From: Pseudomonadota bacterium
GTDB lineage: Bacteria; Pseudomonadota; Gammaproteobacteria; Xanthomonadales; Rhodanobacteraceae
Assembly (NCBI GenBank): GCA_021792975.1
Contig: JAJYTR010000008.1
Location: 1-63,358, forward strand
Length of the DNA stretch: 63,358 nt
Direction: 5' to 3'
A program made the position numbers and the translations under genes. Shown piece after piece: positions 10,113 through 19,396 of this stretch. The stretch's first letter is position 1. The number at the start of each line of letters is the position of its first letter. Below the pieces are notes generated by a model. It saw only the letters and a list, made by a program, of their open reading frames with translations. It made no database searches and was not told the origin of the DNA.

Positions 10113-10514
10113 TCAGGACGCGCGGTCGGCCGGGTGGTGGATGCCGTCGCGGGTGGGAATCCCGTCCAGCAGGAACGGATTGATGCCCTCCAGGCAGGCC
10201 ACGTTGTAGCCGTACTGGCCGGGCGTGGAGCGGCGCTGGTGGTGGGTGTGGATGCCGCAGTTCGAGCAGAAGTAGTGCCGCGCCGTGCGGGTGTTGAACC
10301 GGTAGATCTGCAGGACATCTTCGCCGCGGACGACGTGCAGTCCGGACAGCGGCACCGAGGCGACGATGGTGCCCCGACGGCGGCAGTACGAGCAGTCGCA
10401 GCGGCGCGGATCGACGATGCCATCAGGCAGGTCGAGCTCGATCGCCACCGCGCCGCAGTGGCAGGAAAGCCGGTGCCGGGGCAGGACCGGGACGCCGCCG
10501 ACGGATCGGATCAT
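10113..10514 (-). CDS. GFA / CENP-V fold zinc-binding protein
   Basis: A 133-residue protein of the GFA family (named after glutathione-dependent formaldehyde-activating enzyme). Zinc-ligand cysteines are in CHCGAV, CDCSYC and CSNCGIHTHH. The substrate cannot be read from sequence; many members are uncharacterised. It is convergent with the ammonia-lyase gene (15-bp gap) and divergent from the TrpR-like gene. I chose the ATG at 10514; an ATG 19 codons upstream is also possible. Confidence 0.8.
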   Translation of the reverse strand: MIRSVGGVPVLPRHRLSCHCGAVAIELDLPDGIVDPRRCDCSYCRRRGTIVASVPLSGLHVVRGEDVLQIYRFNTRTARHYFCSNCGIHTHHQRRSTPGQYGYNVACLEGINPFLLDGIPTRDGIHHPADRAS

Positions 10515-10648
10515 GGGCGCACCTGGGGCCAGGGAGGACCGATTCACGCGCGATGGCGCGTTTCCTGTCAACCGTCACGTGCCGGCACATGGAACCGGCG
10601 GCGTCGCAGCCGCGGGCTTGCATCGGGTGCGGCGTTGCCGTTAGCATC

Positions 10649-10670
10649 ATGTACTAATGCATTAGTACAT
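10649..10670. promoter_or_regulatory. Perfect palindromic operator of the TrpR type upstream of the his operon
   Basis: A 22-bp perfect palindrome with core TGTACTAATGCATTAGTACA ends 11 bp before the ATG of the TrpR-family gene that heads the his operon. Its half sites TGTACTA / TAGTACA and their 6-bp separation are the same as in the idealised E. coli trp operator; only the central six bases differ. It is AT-rich in a very GC-rich region. The natural reading is the binding site of the adjacent TrpR-family protein, giving autoregulation and control of histidine synthesis. Confidence 0.85.
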
Positions 10671-10681
10671 AAGCCTGTGCC

Positions 10682-11062
10682 ATGAAGAGACGATCGCTGG
10701 AACCGCTGCAGCCGCGTGCCCAGGCCGAGGAGGGCCTGTGCCGCGCGCTGCTGTCGATGCGCACGGTGGCGGAGATGCGGGCCCTGCTGCGCGATCTGTG
10801 CACACCGGCCGAGGTCGAGGCCCTGGTGGACCGCTGGTCGGTGGTGCCCTACCTGCTGGACGGCCGGCCTTACCGCGAGATCCACGACCTCACCGCGGTC
10901 AGCATCACCACCATCGGCCGGGTGGCGCGCTATCTCAGTCAGGGCAACGGCGGCTATCTGGCCGCGGCGGCGCGCGCGCAGCATGCACGCAGGCCGCGCC
11001 GCGCGACAGGCGCGGCCGGCGAAGCGCCCAGGCCGCGGCGCGCGGCGGAGGTGCGGACATGA
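10682..11062 (+). CDS. TrpR-family transcriptional repressor (YerC/YecD type), probable his operon regulator
   Basis: A 126-residue protein. Residues about 15-100 match the TrpR/YerC helical domain, including [23 protein letters not shown] and the helix-turn-helix [23 protein letters not shown]. The tail after about 100 is Arg/Ala-rich and looks disordered. Its stop overlaps the hisG start (ATGA), and it is preceded by a Trp-type operator. In Xanthomonadales such genes lead the his operon, so it probably senses histidine; the ligand is inference. No good Shine-Dalgarno precedes the ATG. Confidence 0.9.
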   Translation: MKRRSLEPLQPRAQAEEGLCRALLSMRTVAEMRALLRDLCTPAEVEALVDRWSVVPYLLDGRPYREIHDLTAVSITTIGRVARYLSQGNGGYLAAAARAQHARRPRRATGAAGEAPRPRRAAEVRT

Positions 11063-11958
11063 AGCCGCGCGACCGCCTGCGCATCGCCGCGCAGAAATCC
11101 GGCCGTCTTGCCGAGCCCTCGCAGGACCTGCTGACGCGCTGCGGGCTGAAGTTCCGGCAGAGCCGCGACCGCCTGTTCTGCTTCGGTGAAACCCTGCCGG
11201 TCGATCTGCTGCTGGTGCGCGACAACGACATCCCCGGGCTCATCGCCGACGGTGTCTGCGATCTCGGCGTGGTGGGACGCAACGTGCTGGGCGAGCAGGG
11301 CCTGACCCTGCAGGCCGCCGGTGACGTGCCCGCGTTCCGCGAACTGCGTGCGCTGGGCTTCGGCCAGTGCCGATTGTCGCTGGCGCTGCCGCAGGAGGCG
11401 GACTACGCCGGTCCGGCACAGTTGCAGGGCCTGCGCATCGCCACCACCTATCCGCAGCTGCTGGGCCAGTGGCTGCGGACGCAGAGGGTCGAGGCGCGGG
11501 TGGTGACCTTGTCCGGGTCGGTGGAGATCGCTCCGCGCCTGGGCACCGCCGATCTCATCTGCGATCTGGTCTCCAGCGGCGCCACGCTGGCGGCCAACCA
11601 ATTGCGCGAGGCGGTGGTGCTGATGGAGAGCGAGGCCGTGCTGGCAGCCGCCGCCGAACCGCCGGCGGACGAGCGCGGCGACCTGATCGAGTTGCTGCTG
11701 CGGCGGATCGACGGCGTGATCCGGGTGCGCGAGTCCAAGCTGCTGCTGCTGCACGCCCCGCGCGCGGCGGTCGAGGCCATCGGCCGGCTGCTGCCGGCGG
11801 ACGCCACCACCACCGTGATGCCCATCGACGGCCATGCCGACCGGGTGGCACTGCAGGCGCTCTGCCACGGCGCGGTGACCTGGCAGCACCTGGAGGACAT
11901 GAAGCGCGCCGGCGCCAGCGCCATGCTGGTGCTGCCGGTGGAGAAGATGCTGGCCTGA
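11059..11958 (+). CDS. hisG: ATP phosphoribosyltransferase HisG (long form)
   Basis: A 299-residue HisG, the first enzyme of histidine synthesis (ATP plus PRPP to phosphoribosyl-ATP). The length and the C-terminal regulatory domain (from about residue 225, with [20 protein letters not shown]) mark the hexameric, histidine-inhibited long form that needs no HisZ. The catalytic part contains [18 protein letters not shown]. Its start codon overlaps the stop of the TrpR-like gene by 4 bp. Pathway entry can therefore be controlled both by feedback and by the repressor. Confidence 0.98.
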   Translation: MKPRDRLRIAAQKSGRLAEPSQDLLTRCGLKFRQSRDRLFCFGETLPVDLLLVRDNDIPGLIADGVCDLGVVGRNVLGEQGLTLQAAGDVPAFRELRALGFGQCRLSLALPQEADYAGPAQLQGLRIATTYPQLLGQWLRTQRVEARVVTLSGSVEIAPRLGTADLICDLVSSGATLAANQLREAVVLMESEAVLAAAAEPPADERGDLIELLLRRIDGVIRVRESKLLLLHAPRAAVEAIGRLLPADATTTVMPIDGHADRVALQALCHGAVTWQHLEDMKRAGASAMLVLPVEKMLA

Positions 11959-11970
11959 GCGCGGACGACC

Positions 11971-13278
11971 ATGAACCGTATCGACTGGAACCGACTCGAC
12001 GAAGCCGCGCGGGCCGAGGCGCTGGCGCGTCCGGTGCGCGAGCGCACCGTGGAAGTGCGCCTGGGCGTGGAGCGCATCCTCGCGCAGGTGCGCGCCGATG
12101 GCGACCACGCACTGCGCCTGCTGACCCGCCGCTTCGACGGCTGCGAACTCGATGCGCTGGAGGTCGCCGGGGACGAGTTCGCCGCGGCCGCGGCCGCCGT
12201 CCCTGCGGATCTGCATGCGGCGATCGAGGAGGCGGCCGGGCGCATCGAGGCCTTCCACCGTGCCACCGCGCCGCAGGCGGTGCAGGTGGAGACCGCGCCC
12301 GGCGTGCGCTGCGAGCGCGTGCTGCGACCCATCGCGCGCGTGGGCCTCTATGTGCCGGCCGGCGGTGCGCCGCTGCCCTCGACCGCGCTGATGCTGGGCG
12401 TGCCGGCGCGGCTGGCCGGCTGCGCCGAGGTGGTGATGTGCACGCCCGCACGCGCCGACGGGCGCTGCGATCCCGCGGTGCTGGTGGCGGCACGGCGCTG
12501 CGGCATCGGCCGCGTGTTCAAGCTGGGCGGCGCCCAGGCCATCGCCGCGATGGCCTTCGGCACAGCCGGCGTGCCCCGCTGCGACAAGCTGTTCGGGCCC
12601 GGCAATGCCTGGGTCACCGAGGCCAAGCAGCAGGTCAGCGTGCTGCCCGGCGGCCCGGCCATCGACATGCCGGCCGGCCCTTCCGAGGTGCTGGTGATCG
12701 CCGATGCCACCGCCGATCCCGCGCTGGTGGCTGCCGACCTGCTGGCGCAGGCCGAACACGGTCCGGATTCGCAAGTGCTGCTGGTCTCCCCCGCAGCGGC
12801 GCTGCTCGATGCGGTGGCCGCCGAGGTCGAGCGCCAGTGCCGGATCCTGCCGCGCGCGGACATCGCACGCCGGGCGCTGGCGGGCAGTCGACTCGTCCTG
12901 GTGGCCGATCTCGGCCAGGCGGTCGAAGTCAGCAACCGCTACGCGCCCGAGCACCTGATCCTGCAGGTGGCCGCGCCGCGCGCGCTGCTGGCCGGGGTGC
13001 ACAGCGCCGGTTCGGTGTTTCTGGGTGCCTGGTCGCCCGAGTCGGTGGGGGATTACTGCAGCGGCACCAACCACGTGCTGCCCACCGACGGCCACGCGCG
13101 TGCCTGGAGCGGCGCGTCGGTGGCCAGCTTCCAGAAGCAGATCACCGTGCAGGAGCTGAGCCCCCGGGGTCTGCGCGGCATCGGACCCTGCGCGGTGACG
13201 CTGGCACGGGCCGAGGGCTTGGAAGCGCATGCGCGCGCGGTGACGCTGCGGCTGGCCGCGCTGGAGACCGGTCCATGA
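11971..13278 (+). CDS. hisD: Histidinol dehydrogenase
   Basis: A 435-residue NAD- and zinc-dependent HisD, which oxidises histidinol to histidine in the last two steps. Visible signatures are [26 protein letters not shown], the zinc and catalytic region AEHGPDSQ, the base pair of residues in APEHL, and [18 protein letters not shown]. It follows hisG by 12 bp, and its stop overlaps the hisC start. Confidence 0.99.
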   Translation: MNRIDWNRLDEAARAEALARPVRERTVEVRLGVERILAQVRADGDHALRLLTRRFDGCELDALEVAGDEFAAAAAAVPADLHAAIEEAAGRIEAFHRATAPQAVQVETAPGVRCERVLRPIARVGLYVPAGGAPLPSTALMLGVPARLAGCAEVVMCTPARADGRCDPAVLVAARRCGIGRVFKLGGAQAIAAMAFGTAGVPRCDKLFGPGNAWVTEAKQQVSVLPGGPAIDMPAGPSEVLVIADATADPALVAADLLAQAEHGPDSQVLLVSPAAALLDAVAAEVERQCRILPRADIARRALAGSRLVLVADLGQAVEVSNRYAPEHLILQVAAPRALLAGVHSAGSVFLGAWSPESVGDYCSGTNHVLPTDGHARAWSGASVASFQKQITVQELSPRGLRGIGPCAVTLARAEGLEAHARAVTLRLAALETGP

Positions 13279-14342
13279 ACGTGCTCGATCTGGTGCGGCC
13301 CGAGATCCGCGACTTCGCGCCGTATTCTTCGGCGCGCATGGAGGCCGGCGGCGGCACGGTGCTGCTCAACGCCAACGAGTCGCCCTGGCCGCCGCCGCAG
13401 GATGGCGGGCATGACCTGCACCGCTACCCCGATCCGCAGCCCTTGGCGTTGCTGGATGCGCTAGCCGGTGTCTACGGCGTGCGCCGCGAACAAGTGCTGG
13501 CGGGCCGCGGCAGCGACGAGGCCATCGACCTGCTGACGCGCGCTTTCTGCCGGGCCGGCTGCGACGCCGTGCTGGTGGCGACGCCGACCTTCGGCATGTA
13601 CGCCGTCAGCGCGCGTGTCCAGGGCGCTCGCGTGGTCGAGGTGCCGCTGGACGAAGCTTTCGCGCTCGACCCGCGGGCCCTGCTGGCGGCGGTGTCGCCG
13701 GAAGTGAAGCTGGTTTACCTGTGCTCGCCCAACAATCCCAGCGGCGGGCTGGTGCCCATCGAGATGATCGACGCGCTGACGCGCGCGCTGGCCGGCCGTG
13801 CGCTGGTGGTGGTGGACGAGGCCTATGGCGAGTTCGCGCAATCGGCAAGCGCGAGCACGCTGCTGCAGCGGCACGCCAACCTGGCCGTGCTGCGCACGCT
13901 GTCGAAGGCCTGGGCGCTTGCCGGTGCGCGCGTCGGCGCATTGCTCGCCGCGCCCGAGGTGATCGCGCTGCTGCGCCGGATCATGCCGCCCTATCCGCTG
14001 CCCACGCCCAGCGTACGGGCGGCGCTGAGGGCGCTGGATGCCGATGGCCGCGCGCTGATGGCGAAGCGCGTCGCGGCCACGCTGGCCGAGCGGGCACGGG
14101 TGGCCGAGCGTCTGCGGCAGACGCCGGGCGTGCGCCGCGTGCTGCCTTCGCGCGCCAATTTCCTGGCGTTCCAGATCGATTCCGCGGCGGCGGTGCATGC
14201 GCGTCTGACCGCGCAGGGCGTGTTGCTGCGCGATATCGGCCGCTATCGCGGTCTGTCCGGTTTTCTGCGGCTCAGCGTGGGCCTGCCGCAGGAAAACGAC
14301 CGCGCGCTGGAACTGCTGGCCCCCGGCGGAGCGGCGGCATGA
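13275..14342 (+). CDS. hisC: Histidinol-phosphate aminotransferase
   Basis: A 355-residue fold-type I PLP enzyme that transaminates imidazole acetol phosphate with glutamate. The substrate segment [30 protein letters not shown] and the PLP lysine in [14 protein letters not shown] are present. The start is ATG 13275 in the ATGA overlap with hisD, and the stop overlaps hisB in the same way. Confidence 0.98.
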   Translation: MNVLDLVRPEIRDFAPYSSARMEAGGGTVLLNANESPWPPPQDGGHDLHRYPDPQPLALLDALAGVYGVRREQVLAGRGSDEAIDLLTRAFCRAGCDAVLVATPTFGMYAVSARVQGARVVEVPLDEAFALDPRALLAAVSPEVKLVYLCSPNNPSGGLVPIEMIDALTRALAGRALVVVDEAYGEFAQSASASTLLQRHANLAVLRTLSKAWALAGARVGALLAAPEVIALLRRIMPPYPLPTPSVRAALRALDADGRALMAKRVAATLAERARVAERLRQTPGVRRVLPSRANFLAFQIDSAAAVHARLTAQGVLLRDIGRYRGLSGFLRLSVGLPQENDRALELLAPGGAAA

Positions 14343-15472
14343 GCGCGCGCAAGCTGCTGTTCGTCGATCGTGATGGCTGCCTGATCGAGGAGCCCGCCGA
14401 TGAACAGGTGGATTGTTACGAGAAGCTGGCGTTGATGCCCGGGGTGATCACGGCCCTGCAGCGCATCGTTGCCGCCGGCTACGAACTGGTGATGGTGAGC
14501 AACCAGGATGGGCTGGGGACGCCCGCGTTTCCCGAGGCCGCCTTCGCGGGACCGCAGCGGCTGCTGCTGCAGGTGTTCGAGTCGCAGGGCATCCGGTTCC
14601 GCGAGGTGCTGGTCGACCGCAGTTTCGCGCACGAGGGGCGTGACACCCGCAAGCCCGGCGTGGGGCTGGCCCGCCATTACCTGGCCGACGATGGCTGGAG
14701 CCGCGCCGCCTCGGCCATGGTCGGTGACCGCGAGACCGACATGCAGTTCGCCGCCAATCTGGGCGTGCGCGGCCTGCGTGTCGGGCCGCAGGGGCTGTCC
14801 TGGGCCGAGGTCGCGCACCGCCTCTGCGACGCCCCGCGGAGGGCCGAGCTGGAGCGCGCCACGCGCGAGACGCGCATCCGCGTGCGCGTGGACCTGGACC
14901 GCGAGGCCACGCCCGAGGTGCGCACCGGCCTGGGCTATTTCGACCACATGCTGGAGCAGTTGGGCAAGCACGGCGGCTTCGCGCTCGATCTGCAGGCGCG
15001 CGGCGATCTCGAGATCGACGAGCACCACACCGTCGAGGACTGCGCGCTGGCGCTGGGCCAGGCGCTGCGCCAGGCGCTGAGCGACAAGCGCGGCATCGGC
15101 CGCTACGGTGATGCCGAGGTCGCGGCGGATGCGGCCGACGCCGCGCCGGCCGCCGGGGCGGATGCGGCGGTGCGCGTGCGCCTGCCGATGGACGAGAGCC
15201 GGTGCAGTGCGCTGCTGGACCTCTCCGGCAGGCCCTACTTCGTCTTCGACGGCCGGTTCCCGCGCGAGCGCGTGGGCGACCTGCCCACCGAGCTGGTGCC
15301 GCATTTCTTCCGTTCGTTGTGCGACAGCCTGGGCGCCAACCTGCACCTGGAAGTGCGCGGCGGGAACGCGCACCACATGGCCGAAGCCTGCTTCAAGGCC
15401 GTGGCGCGCGCGCTGCGCCAGGCGATCCGGCGCGAAGGCAGCGATCTGCCCAGCACCAAAGGTGCGCTCTGA
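14339..15472 (+). CDS. hisB: Bifunctional histidinol-phosphatase / imidazoleglycerol-phosphate dehydratase
   Basis: A 377-residue fusion. Residues 1-170 are the HAD phosphatase (DRDG with Asp10 and Asp12, VSNQDG, RKPGVGL, GDRETD). Residues about 178-377 are the IGP dehydratase, with metal-binding [21 protein letters not shown] and [13 protein letters not shown]. Two points differ from E. coli HisB: the zinc-cysteine loop of the phosphatase is replaced by [12 protein letters not shown], and about 22 Ala/Asp-rich residues (258-279) interrupt the dehydratase before LPMDE. I recall that Xanthomonas HisB also lacks the loop and has an insert at the same place. Confidence 0.97.
   Translation: MSARKLLFVDRDGCLIEEPADEQVDCYEKLALMPGVITALQRIVAAGYELVMVSNQDGLGTPAFPEAAFAGPQRLLLQVFESQGIRFREVLVDRSFAHEGRDTRKPGVGLARHYLADDGWSRAASAMVGDRETDMQFAANLGVRGLRVGPQGLSWAEVAHRLCDAPRRAELERATRETRIRVRVDLDREATPEVRTGLGYFDHMLEQLGKHGGFALDLQARGDLEIDEHHTVEDCALALGQALRQALSDKRGIGRYGDAEVAADAADAAPAAGADAAVRVRLPMDESRCSALLDLSGRPYFVFDGRFPRERVGDLPTELVPHFFRSLCDSLGANLHLEVRGGNAHHMAEACFKAVARALRQAIRREGSDLPSTKGAL
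15110..15178 (+). other. Low-complexity Ala/Asp-rich insertion inside hisB
   Basis: This stretch encodes about 22 residues made almost only of Ala, Asp, Gly, Val and Pro between the dehydratase segments GIGRYG and LPMDE. The frame stays open and both flanks are well conserved, so this is an in-frame surface-loop expansion and not a frameshift. Confidence 0.7.
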
Positions 15473-16062
15473 TGGCCCTCGTGCTGGTCGACGCCGGCGG
15501 CACCAACATCGGCTCGGTGCGCTACGCGCTGCAGCGATTGGGTGTGGACGCGGAACTCAGCGCCGACGCGGCGGCGATCCGCGCCGCGGACAAGGTGATC
15601 CTGCCCGGCGTGGGCGCGGCTGGTCCGGGCATGGCGCGCTTGCGCGGGCTGGGCCTGGTGGAGGTGGTGCGCAGCCTCACTCAGCCGGTACTGGGCGTAT
15701 GCCTGGGCATGCAACTGCTGTGCGCGCATTCGGAGGAGGGCGACACCGACTGTCTCGGCGTGATTCCCGCCGTGGTGCGCCGTTTCGCCGAGGTGCCCGG
15801 GTTGCGCGTGCCGCAGATGGGCTGGAACCGCCTGCAGGCGGTTCGCGAGCATGTGCTGCTGGCCGGGCTGGGCGCGGATGACCGGGCCTATTTCGTGCAC
15901 GGCTATGCGGTGCCCGTGGGTGGCTACACCCTGGCCACGGCCGACTACGGTGGGCCGTTCTCGGCGGTGGTCGCGCGCGGCAATTTCCACGGCATGCAGT
16001 TCCACCCCGAGCGCTCGGCCGGTGTCGGTGCCAGGCTGCTGAAGAACTTCCTCGAGCTATGA
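15472..16062 (+). CDS. hisH: Imidazole glycerol phosphate synthase, glutaminase subunit
   Basis: A 196-residue class I glutamine amidotransferase that delivers ammonia to HisF. The nucleophilic cysteine is in LGVCLGMQLL, the His/Glu pair in MQFHPERS, and the oxyanion region in PGVGAAGPGM. The ATG at 15472 shares one base with the hisB stop. Confidence 0.98.
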   Translation: MALVLVDAGGTNIGSVRYALQRLGVDAELSADAAAIRAADKVILPGVGAAGPGMARLRGLGLVEVVRSLTQPVLGVCLGMQLLCAHSEEGDTDCLGVIPAVVRRFAEVPGLRVPQMGWNRLQAVREHVLLAGLGADDRAYFVHGYAVPVGGYTLATADYGGPFSAVVARGNFHGMQFHPERSAGVGARLLKNFLEL

Positions 16063-16787
16063 GCTTCACCGTCATCCCCGCCATCGACCTGCGCGGCGGC
16101 AAGGTCGTGCGCCTGCAGCAGGGCGACTACGAACGCCAGGCCACCTATGGCGACGATCCGCGCGCCTTCGTCGCACGCTACGCGCAGGCAGGTGCTGCCT
16201 GGCTGCACGTGGTTGACCTGGACGGCGCGCGTTCCGGCGGCCTGGGGAACCTCAGGACGATCGAGGCGATCGCCCGGGACGGCCTGCGGATCCAGGCCGG
16301 CGGCGGCGTGCGCGGCGAGGACGATCTGCGTCGCCTGTTCAGCGCCGGCGTGAGCCGCGCGGTGGTGGGCAGCCTGGCGGTCCGCGAACCGGACGCCGTT
16401 GCGGGCTGGCTGGCCGGCTACGGCAGCGAGTGCCTGACGATCGCGCTGGACACACGTCGCAGCGACGGTTGCTGGACCCTGCCGAGCGCCGGCTGGACCG
16501 AGACCGAGGCGCGCACGCTGGACGAGCTGGCGCCCTGGTATGCCGCCCGCGGTGCGCGCCACCTGCTGTGCACCGACATCGAGCGCGACGGCATGCTGGC
16601 CGGCTTCAACCTCGGTCTGTACCGCCATCTGGCCGAGATGGCACCGACGATGGCCGTGCAGGCCTCCGGCGGCGTGCGCGACCTGGACGACATCCGCGGC
16701 GCGCGTGCCGCCGGAGCCGCCGCCGTGATCCTGGGCCGCGCGCTGCTCGAAGGCCGCTTCACCGTCGAGGAGGCGCTGGCATGTTGA
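16059..16787 (+). CDS. hisA: ProFAR isomerase HisA
   Basis: A 242-residue (beta/alpha)8 barrel isomerase converting ProFAR to PRFAR. It has [19 protein letters not shown] at the start, the catalytic Asp in the first strand, and the phosphate-binding segments QAGGGVR and [12 protein letters not shown]. It overlaps hisH by 4 bp, and its end overlaps hisF by 7 bp. Confidence 0.98.
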   Translation: MSFTVIPAIDLRGGKVVRLQQGDYERQATYGDDPRAFVARYAQAGAAWLHVVDLDGARSGGLGNLRTIEAIARDGLRIQAGGGVRGEDDLRRLFSAGVSRAVVGSLAVREPDAVAGWLAGYGSECLTIALDTRRSDGCWTLPSAGWTETEARTLDELAPWYAARGARHLLCTDIERDGMLAGFNLGLYRHLAEMAPTMAVQASGGVRDLDDIRGARAAGAAAVILGRALLEGRFTVEEALAC

Positions 16788-17551
16788 GCCGCCGCATCAT
16801 TCCGTGTCTGGACGTGCGCAAGGGGCGAGTGGTCAAAGGCGTGCGCTTCCGCGATCACGTTGACATGGGCGACATCGTCGAACGGGCGCGGCACTATCGC
16901 GACGCCGGCGCCGATGAGCTGGTGTTCTACGATATCGGCGCCAGCCCTGAGGGGCGCCGCGTCGATGTCGCCTGGGTCGAGCGCGTGGCGCGCGAGCTGG
17001 ATATTCCGTTCTGCGTCGCCGGCGGCATCCGCAGCGTCGAGGACGCACGCGCGGTGCTGTACGCCGGCGCCGACAAGATCTCGGTGAATTCGCCGGCGCT
17101 GGCGCGGCCGGCGCTGATCGACGAACTGGCCGAGGCCTTCGGTGTGCAGTGCGTGGTGGTGGGCGTCGACAGCCTGCGCGACGCTGACGGCGAGTGGCGC
17201 GTGCGCCAGTACACCGGCGATCCCTCCAGGACCCAGGTGCTGGCGCGCCGCACCCTGGACTGGATCGCCGAGGCCCAGCGTCGCGGCGCCGGCGAGATCG
17301 TGCTCAACTGCATGGGCAGCGACGGCGTGCGTCAGGGCTACGACCTGGAACAACTCGCCGCGGCGCGTGCGATCTGCAGCGTGCCGTTGGTCGCCTCCGG
17401 CGGCGCGGGCACGCCGGAGCACTTCCGCGACGCTTTCCTGCAGGTCGACGCGGACGCCGCGCTGGCCGCCAGCGTATTCCACTCCGGCGCCATCGCCATC
17501 CCCGAACTCAAGCGCTACCTGCGCGCGCAGGGCGTGATCATCCGGCAATAG
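16781..17551 (+). CDS. hisF: Imidazole glycerol phosphate synthase, cyclase subunit
   Basis: A 256-residue barrel cyclase that forms IGP and AICAR with ammonia from HisH. It begins [21 protein letters not shown] and contains [28 protein letters not shown] and [13 protein letters not shown]. The catalytic Asp in CLDV and the Asp of the VGVDS segment are kept. AICAR output links this operon to purine synthesis. Confidence 0.98.
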   Translation: MLSRRIIPCLDVRKGRVVKGVRFRDHVDMGDIVERARHYRDAGADELVFYDIGASPEGRRVDVAWVERVARELDIPFCVAGGIRSVEDARAVLYAGADKISVNSPALARPALIDELAEAFGVQCVVVGVDSLRDADGEWRVRQYTGDPSRTQVLARRTLDWIAEAQRRGAGEIVLNCMGSDGVRQGYDLEQLAAARAICSVPLVASGGAGTPEHFRDAFLQVDADAALAASVFHSGAIAIPELKRYLRAQGVIIRQ

Positions 17552-17570
17552 CACGGAGGACCCGATTCCC

Positions 17571-18227
17571 ATGAACGCCACCGACGCACTCGAACGACTC
17601 GACTGGGCCAAGGGCAACGGCCTGCTTCCCGCCATCGTGCAGCACTGGCTGAGCGGCGAGGTGCTGATGCTGGGCTACATGAACGCCGAGGCGCTGGCGC
17701 AGACGCGGCGCAGCGGCCAGATTACCTTCTGGAGCCGCAGCAAGGGCCGCCTGTGGACCAAGGGCGAGACTTCGGGCCACGTGCTGGCATTGAAGTCGAT
17801 CCGTGCCGACTGCGACGCCGACAGCCTGCTGCTGCTGGCCGATCCGGTCGGCCCGACCTGTCATCGAGGGACCGACAGCTGCTTCGGCGACGCCGCGGCG
17901 CCGGCGCTGGCCTTCCTCGGGCGGCTCGATGCCCTGGTCGCGCGGCGCGAACGCGAGCGGCCGGCCGACAGTTACACCACGTGCCTGTTCGAGGACGGCA
18001 TCCGCCGCATCGCGCAGAAGGTGGGCGAGGAGGGCGTGGAAACCGCGCTGGCCGCGGTAGCACAGGACGACGACGCGCTGCTGGGCGAGGCCGCCGATCT
18101 GCTCTATCACCTGATCGTGCTGCTGCGTGCGCGCGGTTTAGGTCTGCAAGCCGCTGTCGCGGTACTGGCGGCGCGTCACGCGAAGGGGCAAGCGGCTATT
18201 CCGGATGGGCCGGGGGAAAGGCCATGA
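17571..18227 (+). CDS. hisI: Bifunctional phosphoribosyl-AMP cyclohydrolase / phosphoribosyl-ATP pyrophosphatase
   Basis: A 218-residue HisIE fusion. The N-terminal cyclohydrolase has the zinc and metal ligands in DCDADSLL, TCHRGTDSCF and the segment TFWSRSKGRLWTKGETSGH. The C-terminal pyrophosphatase starts near residue 127 with YTTCLFEDGIRRIAQKVGEEGVETALAA. It follows hisF by 19 bp and ends in an ATGA overlap with the DHFR-like gene. Confidence 0.97.
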   Translation: MNATDALERLDWAKGNGLLPAIVQHWLSGEVLMLGYMNAEALAQTRRSGQITFWSRSKGRLWTKGETSGHVLALKSIRADCDADSLLLLADPVGPTCHRGTDSCFGDAAAPALAFLGRLDALVARRERERPADSYTTCLFEDGIRRIAQKVGEEGVETALAAVAQDDDALLGEAADLLYHLIVLLRARGLGLQAAVAVLAARHAKGQAAIPDGPGERP

Positions 18228-18766
18228 AAGCATCGGTCTTTGTCGGCACGAGCGTGGACGGCTATATCGCCCGCTCCGACGGGGCGCTCGATTTTCTTCC
18301 GCCCGACGGCGGGGAGCCTCACGGATACGACGAGTTCATGGCATCGGTGGACGCATTGATCATCGGGCGCCACACCTATGAAACCGTCCTGGCATTTGCT
18401 GCCTGGCCCTACGGAGAAAAGCCCGTTTTCGTGCTGAGTACGAAAGCGCTCAAGCCCCCGCCCGCAGGAGCGGTCGTCGAAAGAATGACGGGATCCCCGG
18501 AAGAGATCGTGGCAACGCTCACAAGCCGCGGCTTCCAGCACACCTATGTCGACGGCGGCGTCACGATCCAGTCGTTCCTGCGGGCCGGGCTCATTCAGCG
18601 CCTGACCATCACGCGCGTGCCGGTGATCATCGGCACCGGGATCCCGCTCTTCGGCCCGACGGCGCGCGACGTCAGGCTCAAGCACATCAAGACGCAGCAG
18701 TACCCGAGCGGCCTGGTCAAGAGCGAATACGAGATCCTGGCCCAGTCGGAACGTGCCGCGCGGTAG
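18224..18766 (+). CDS. Dihydrofolate reductase-like protein (RibD C-terminal / YwjB-YyaP family)
   Basis: A 180-residue DHFR-fold protein beginning MKASVFVGTSVDGYIARSDG, with IGRHTYETVLAFAAWPYGEKP, YVDGGVTIQSFL and a terminal VKSEYEI. Members are annotated as DHFR-like reductases, but most have no proven substrate. Its start overlaps the hisI stop (ATGA), so it is translated as the last cistron of the his operon. Its wobble positions look less GC-biased than its neighbours', hinting at a recent arrival. A histidine role is not established. Confidence 0.85.
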   Translation: MKASVFVGTSVDGYIARSDGALDFLPPDGGEPHGYDEFMASVDALIIGRHTYETVLAFAAWPYGEKPVFVLSTKALKPPPAGAVVERMTGSPEEIVATLTSRGFQHTYVDGGVTIQSFLRAGLIQRLTITRVPVIIGTGIPLFGPTARDVRLKHIKTQQYPSGLVKSEYEILAQSERAAR

Positions 18767-19369
18767 TCAGACCGCCGGCGGCGCGCTGGCCTGCAGCGAC
18801 GGCCGCGCGGCGGCCCATGCCTGCCAGTCGGTGAGGCGCGGCGCGCTCTTGCGCCAGGGCCATTCGGGCAGGCGCAGGTCGAGGTAGCCCAGCGCGCAGG
18901 CGACGCCGATCGCGTCGATCTGGAAGCGGTCACGCTGGACGTGGAAACGGTTTTCCAGCTGCGCCATGGCCCGCTGCAGGGCCTGGGTGCGGCGCTCGAT
19001 CAGCGCCGCCGACTGTTGCTCGGGCGCGCGCCGGCGCTCCAGCACGATGGCCACGGTCATTTCGATCATGCCCTGGCAGAGGCCTGCAATGGCCAGCGCG
19101 CGGGCGGCTTCGGCATTGCCTGCCGGCAGCAGCGGCGGGCTCGGCGCGTGGCGCTCCAGCCAGGTCAGGATGGTTTCGCTGTTGACCAGCGTCTCGCCCG
19201 TGTCGGTGACCAGGGTCGGCACTTGCGAGAGCGGGTTGGCCTGCAGCAGGACCTTGGGCACCGCCCACGGGTCGACGCGTATCTCCTCGAAGGGCAGCGC
19301 CTTTTCGATCAATGCGACCTTGACCTTGCGGGCGAACGGCGAGGTGAGGCTGAGCATCAGCTTGAGCAT
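18767..19369 (-). CDS. Glutathione S-transferase family protein
   Basis: A 200-residue cytosolic GST. The thioredoxin-like N-domain has LTSPFARKVKVALIEKALPFEE and the glutathione-binding segment QVPTLVTDTGETLVNSETIL; an all-helical C-domain follows. The catalytic residue is probably Ser at the N-terminus (SLTSPFARK). Substrate is unknown. It is directly convergent with the DHFR-like gene and lies 27 bp after mtnC, so it may be read with the mtn genes. Confidence 0.9.
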   Translation of the reverse strand: MLKLMLSLTSPFARKVKVALIEKALPFEEIRVDPWAVPKVLLQANPLSQVPTLVTDTGETLVNSETILTWLERHAPSPPLLPAGNAEAARALAIAGLCQGMIEMTVAIVLERRRAPEQQSAALIERRTQALQRAMAQLENRFHVQRDRFQIDAIGVACALGYLDLRLPEWPWRKSAPRLTDWQAWAAARPSLQASAPPAV

Positions 19370-19396
19370 GGCGAGGCTCCGGGAAAAGGGCGGAGA

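Noticed and set aside
11367-13270. A long frame running through hisG and hisD in another phase before joining hisC
   Set aside because: The upstream part is an out-of-frame shadow of hisG and hisD; only the segment from 13275 is a real protein (HisC). There is no fusion.
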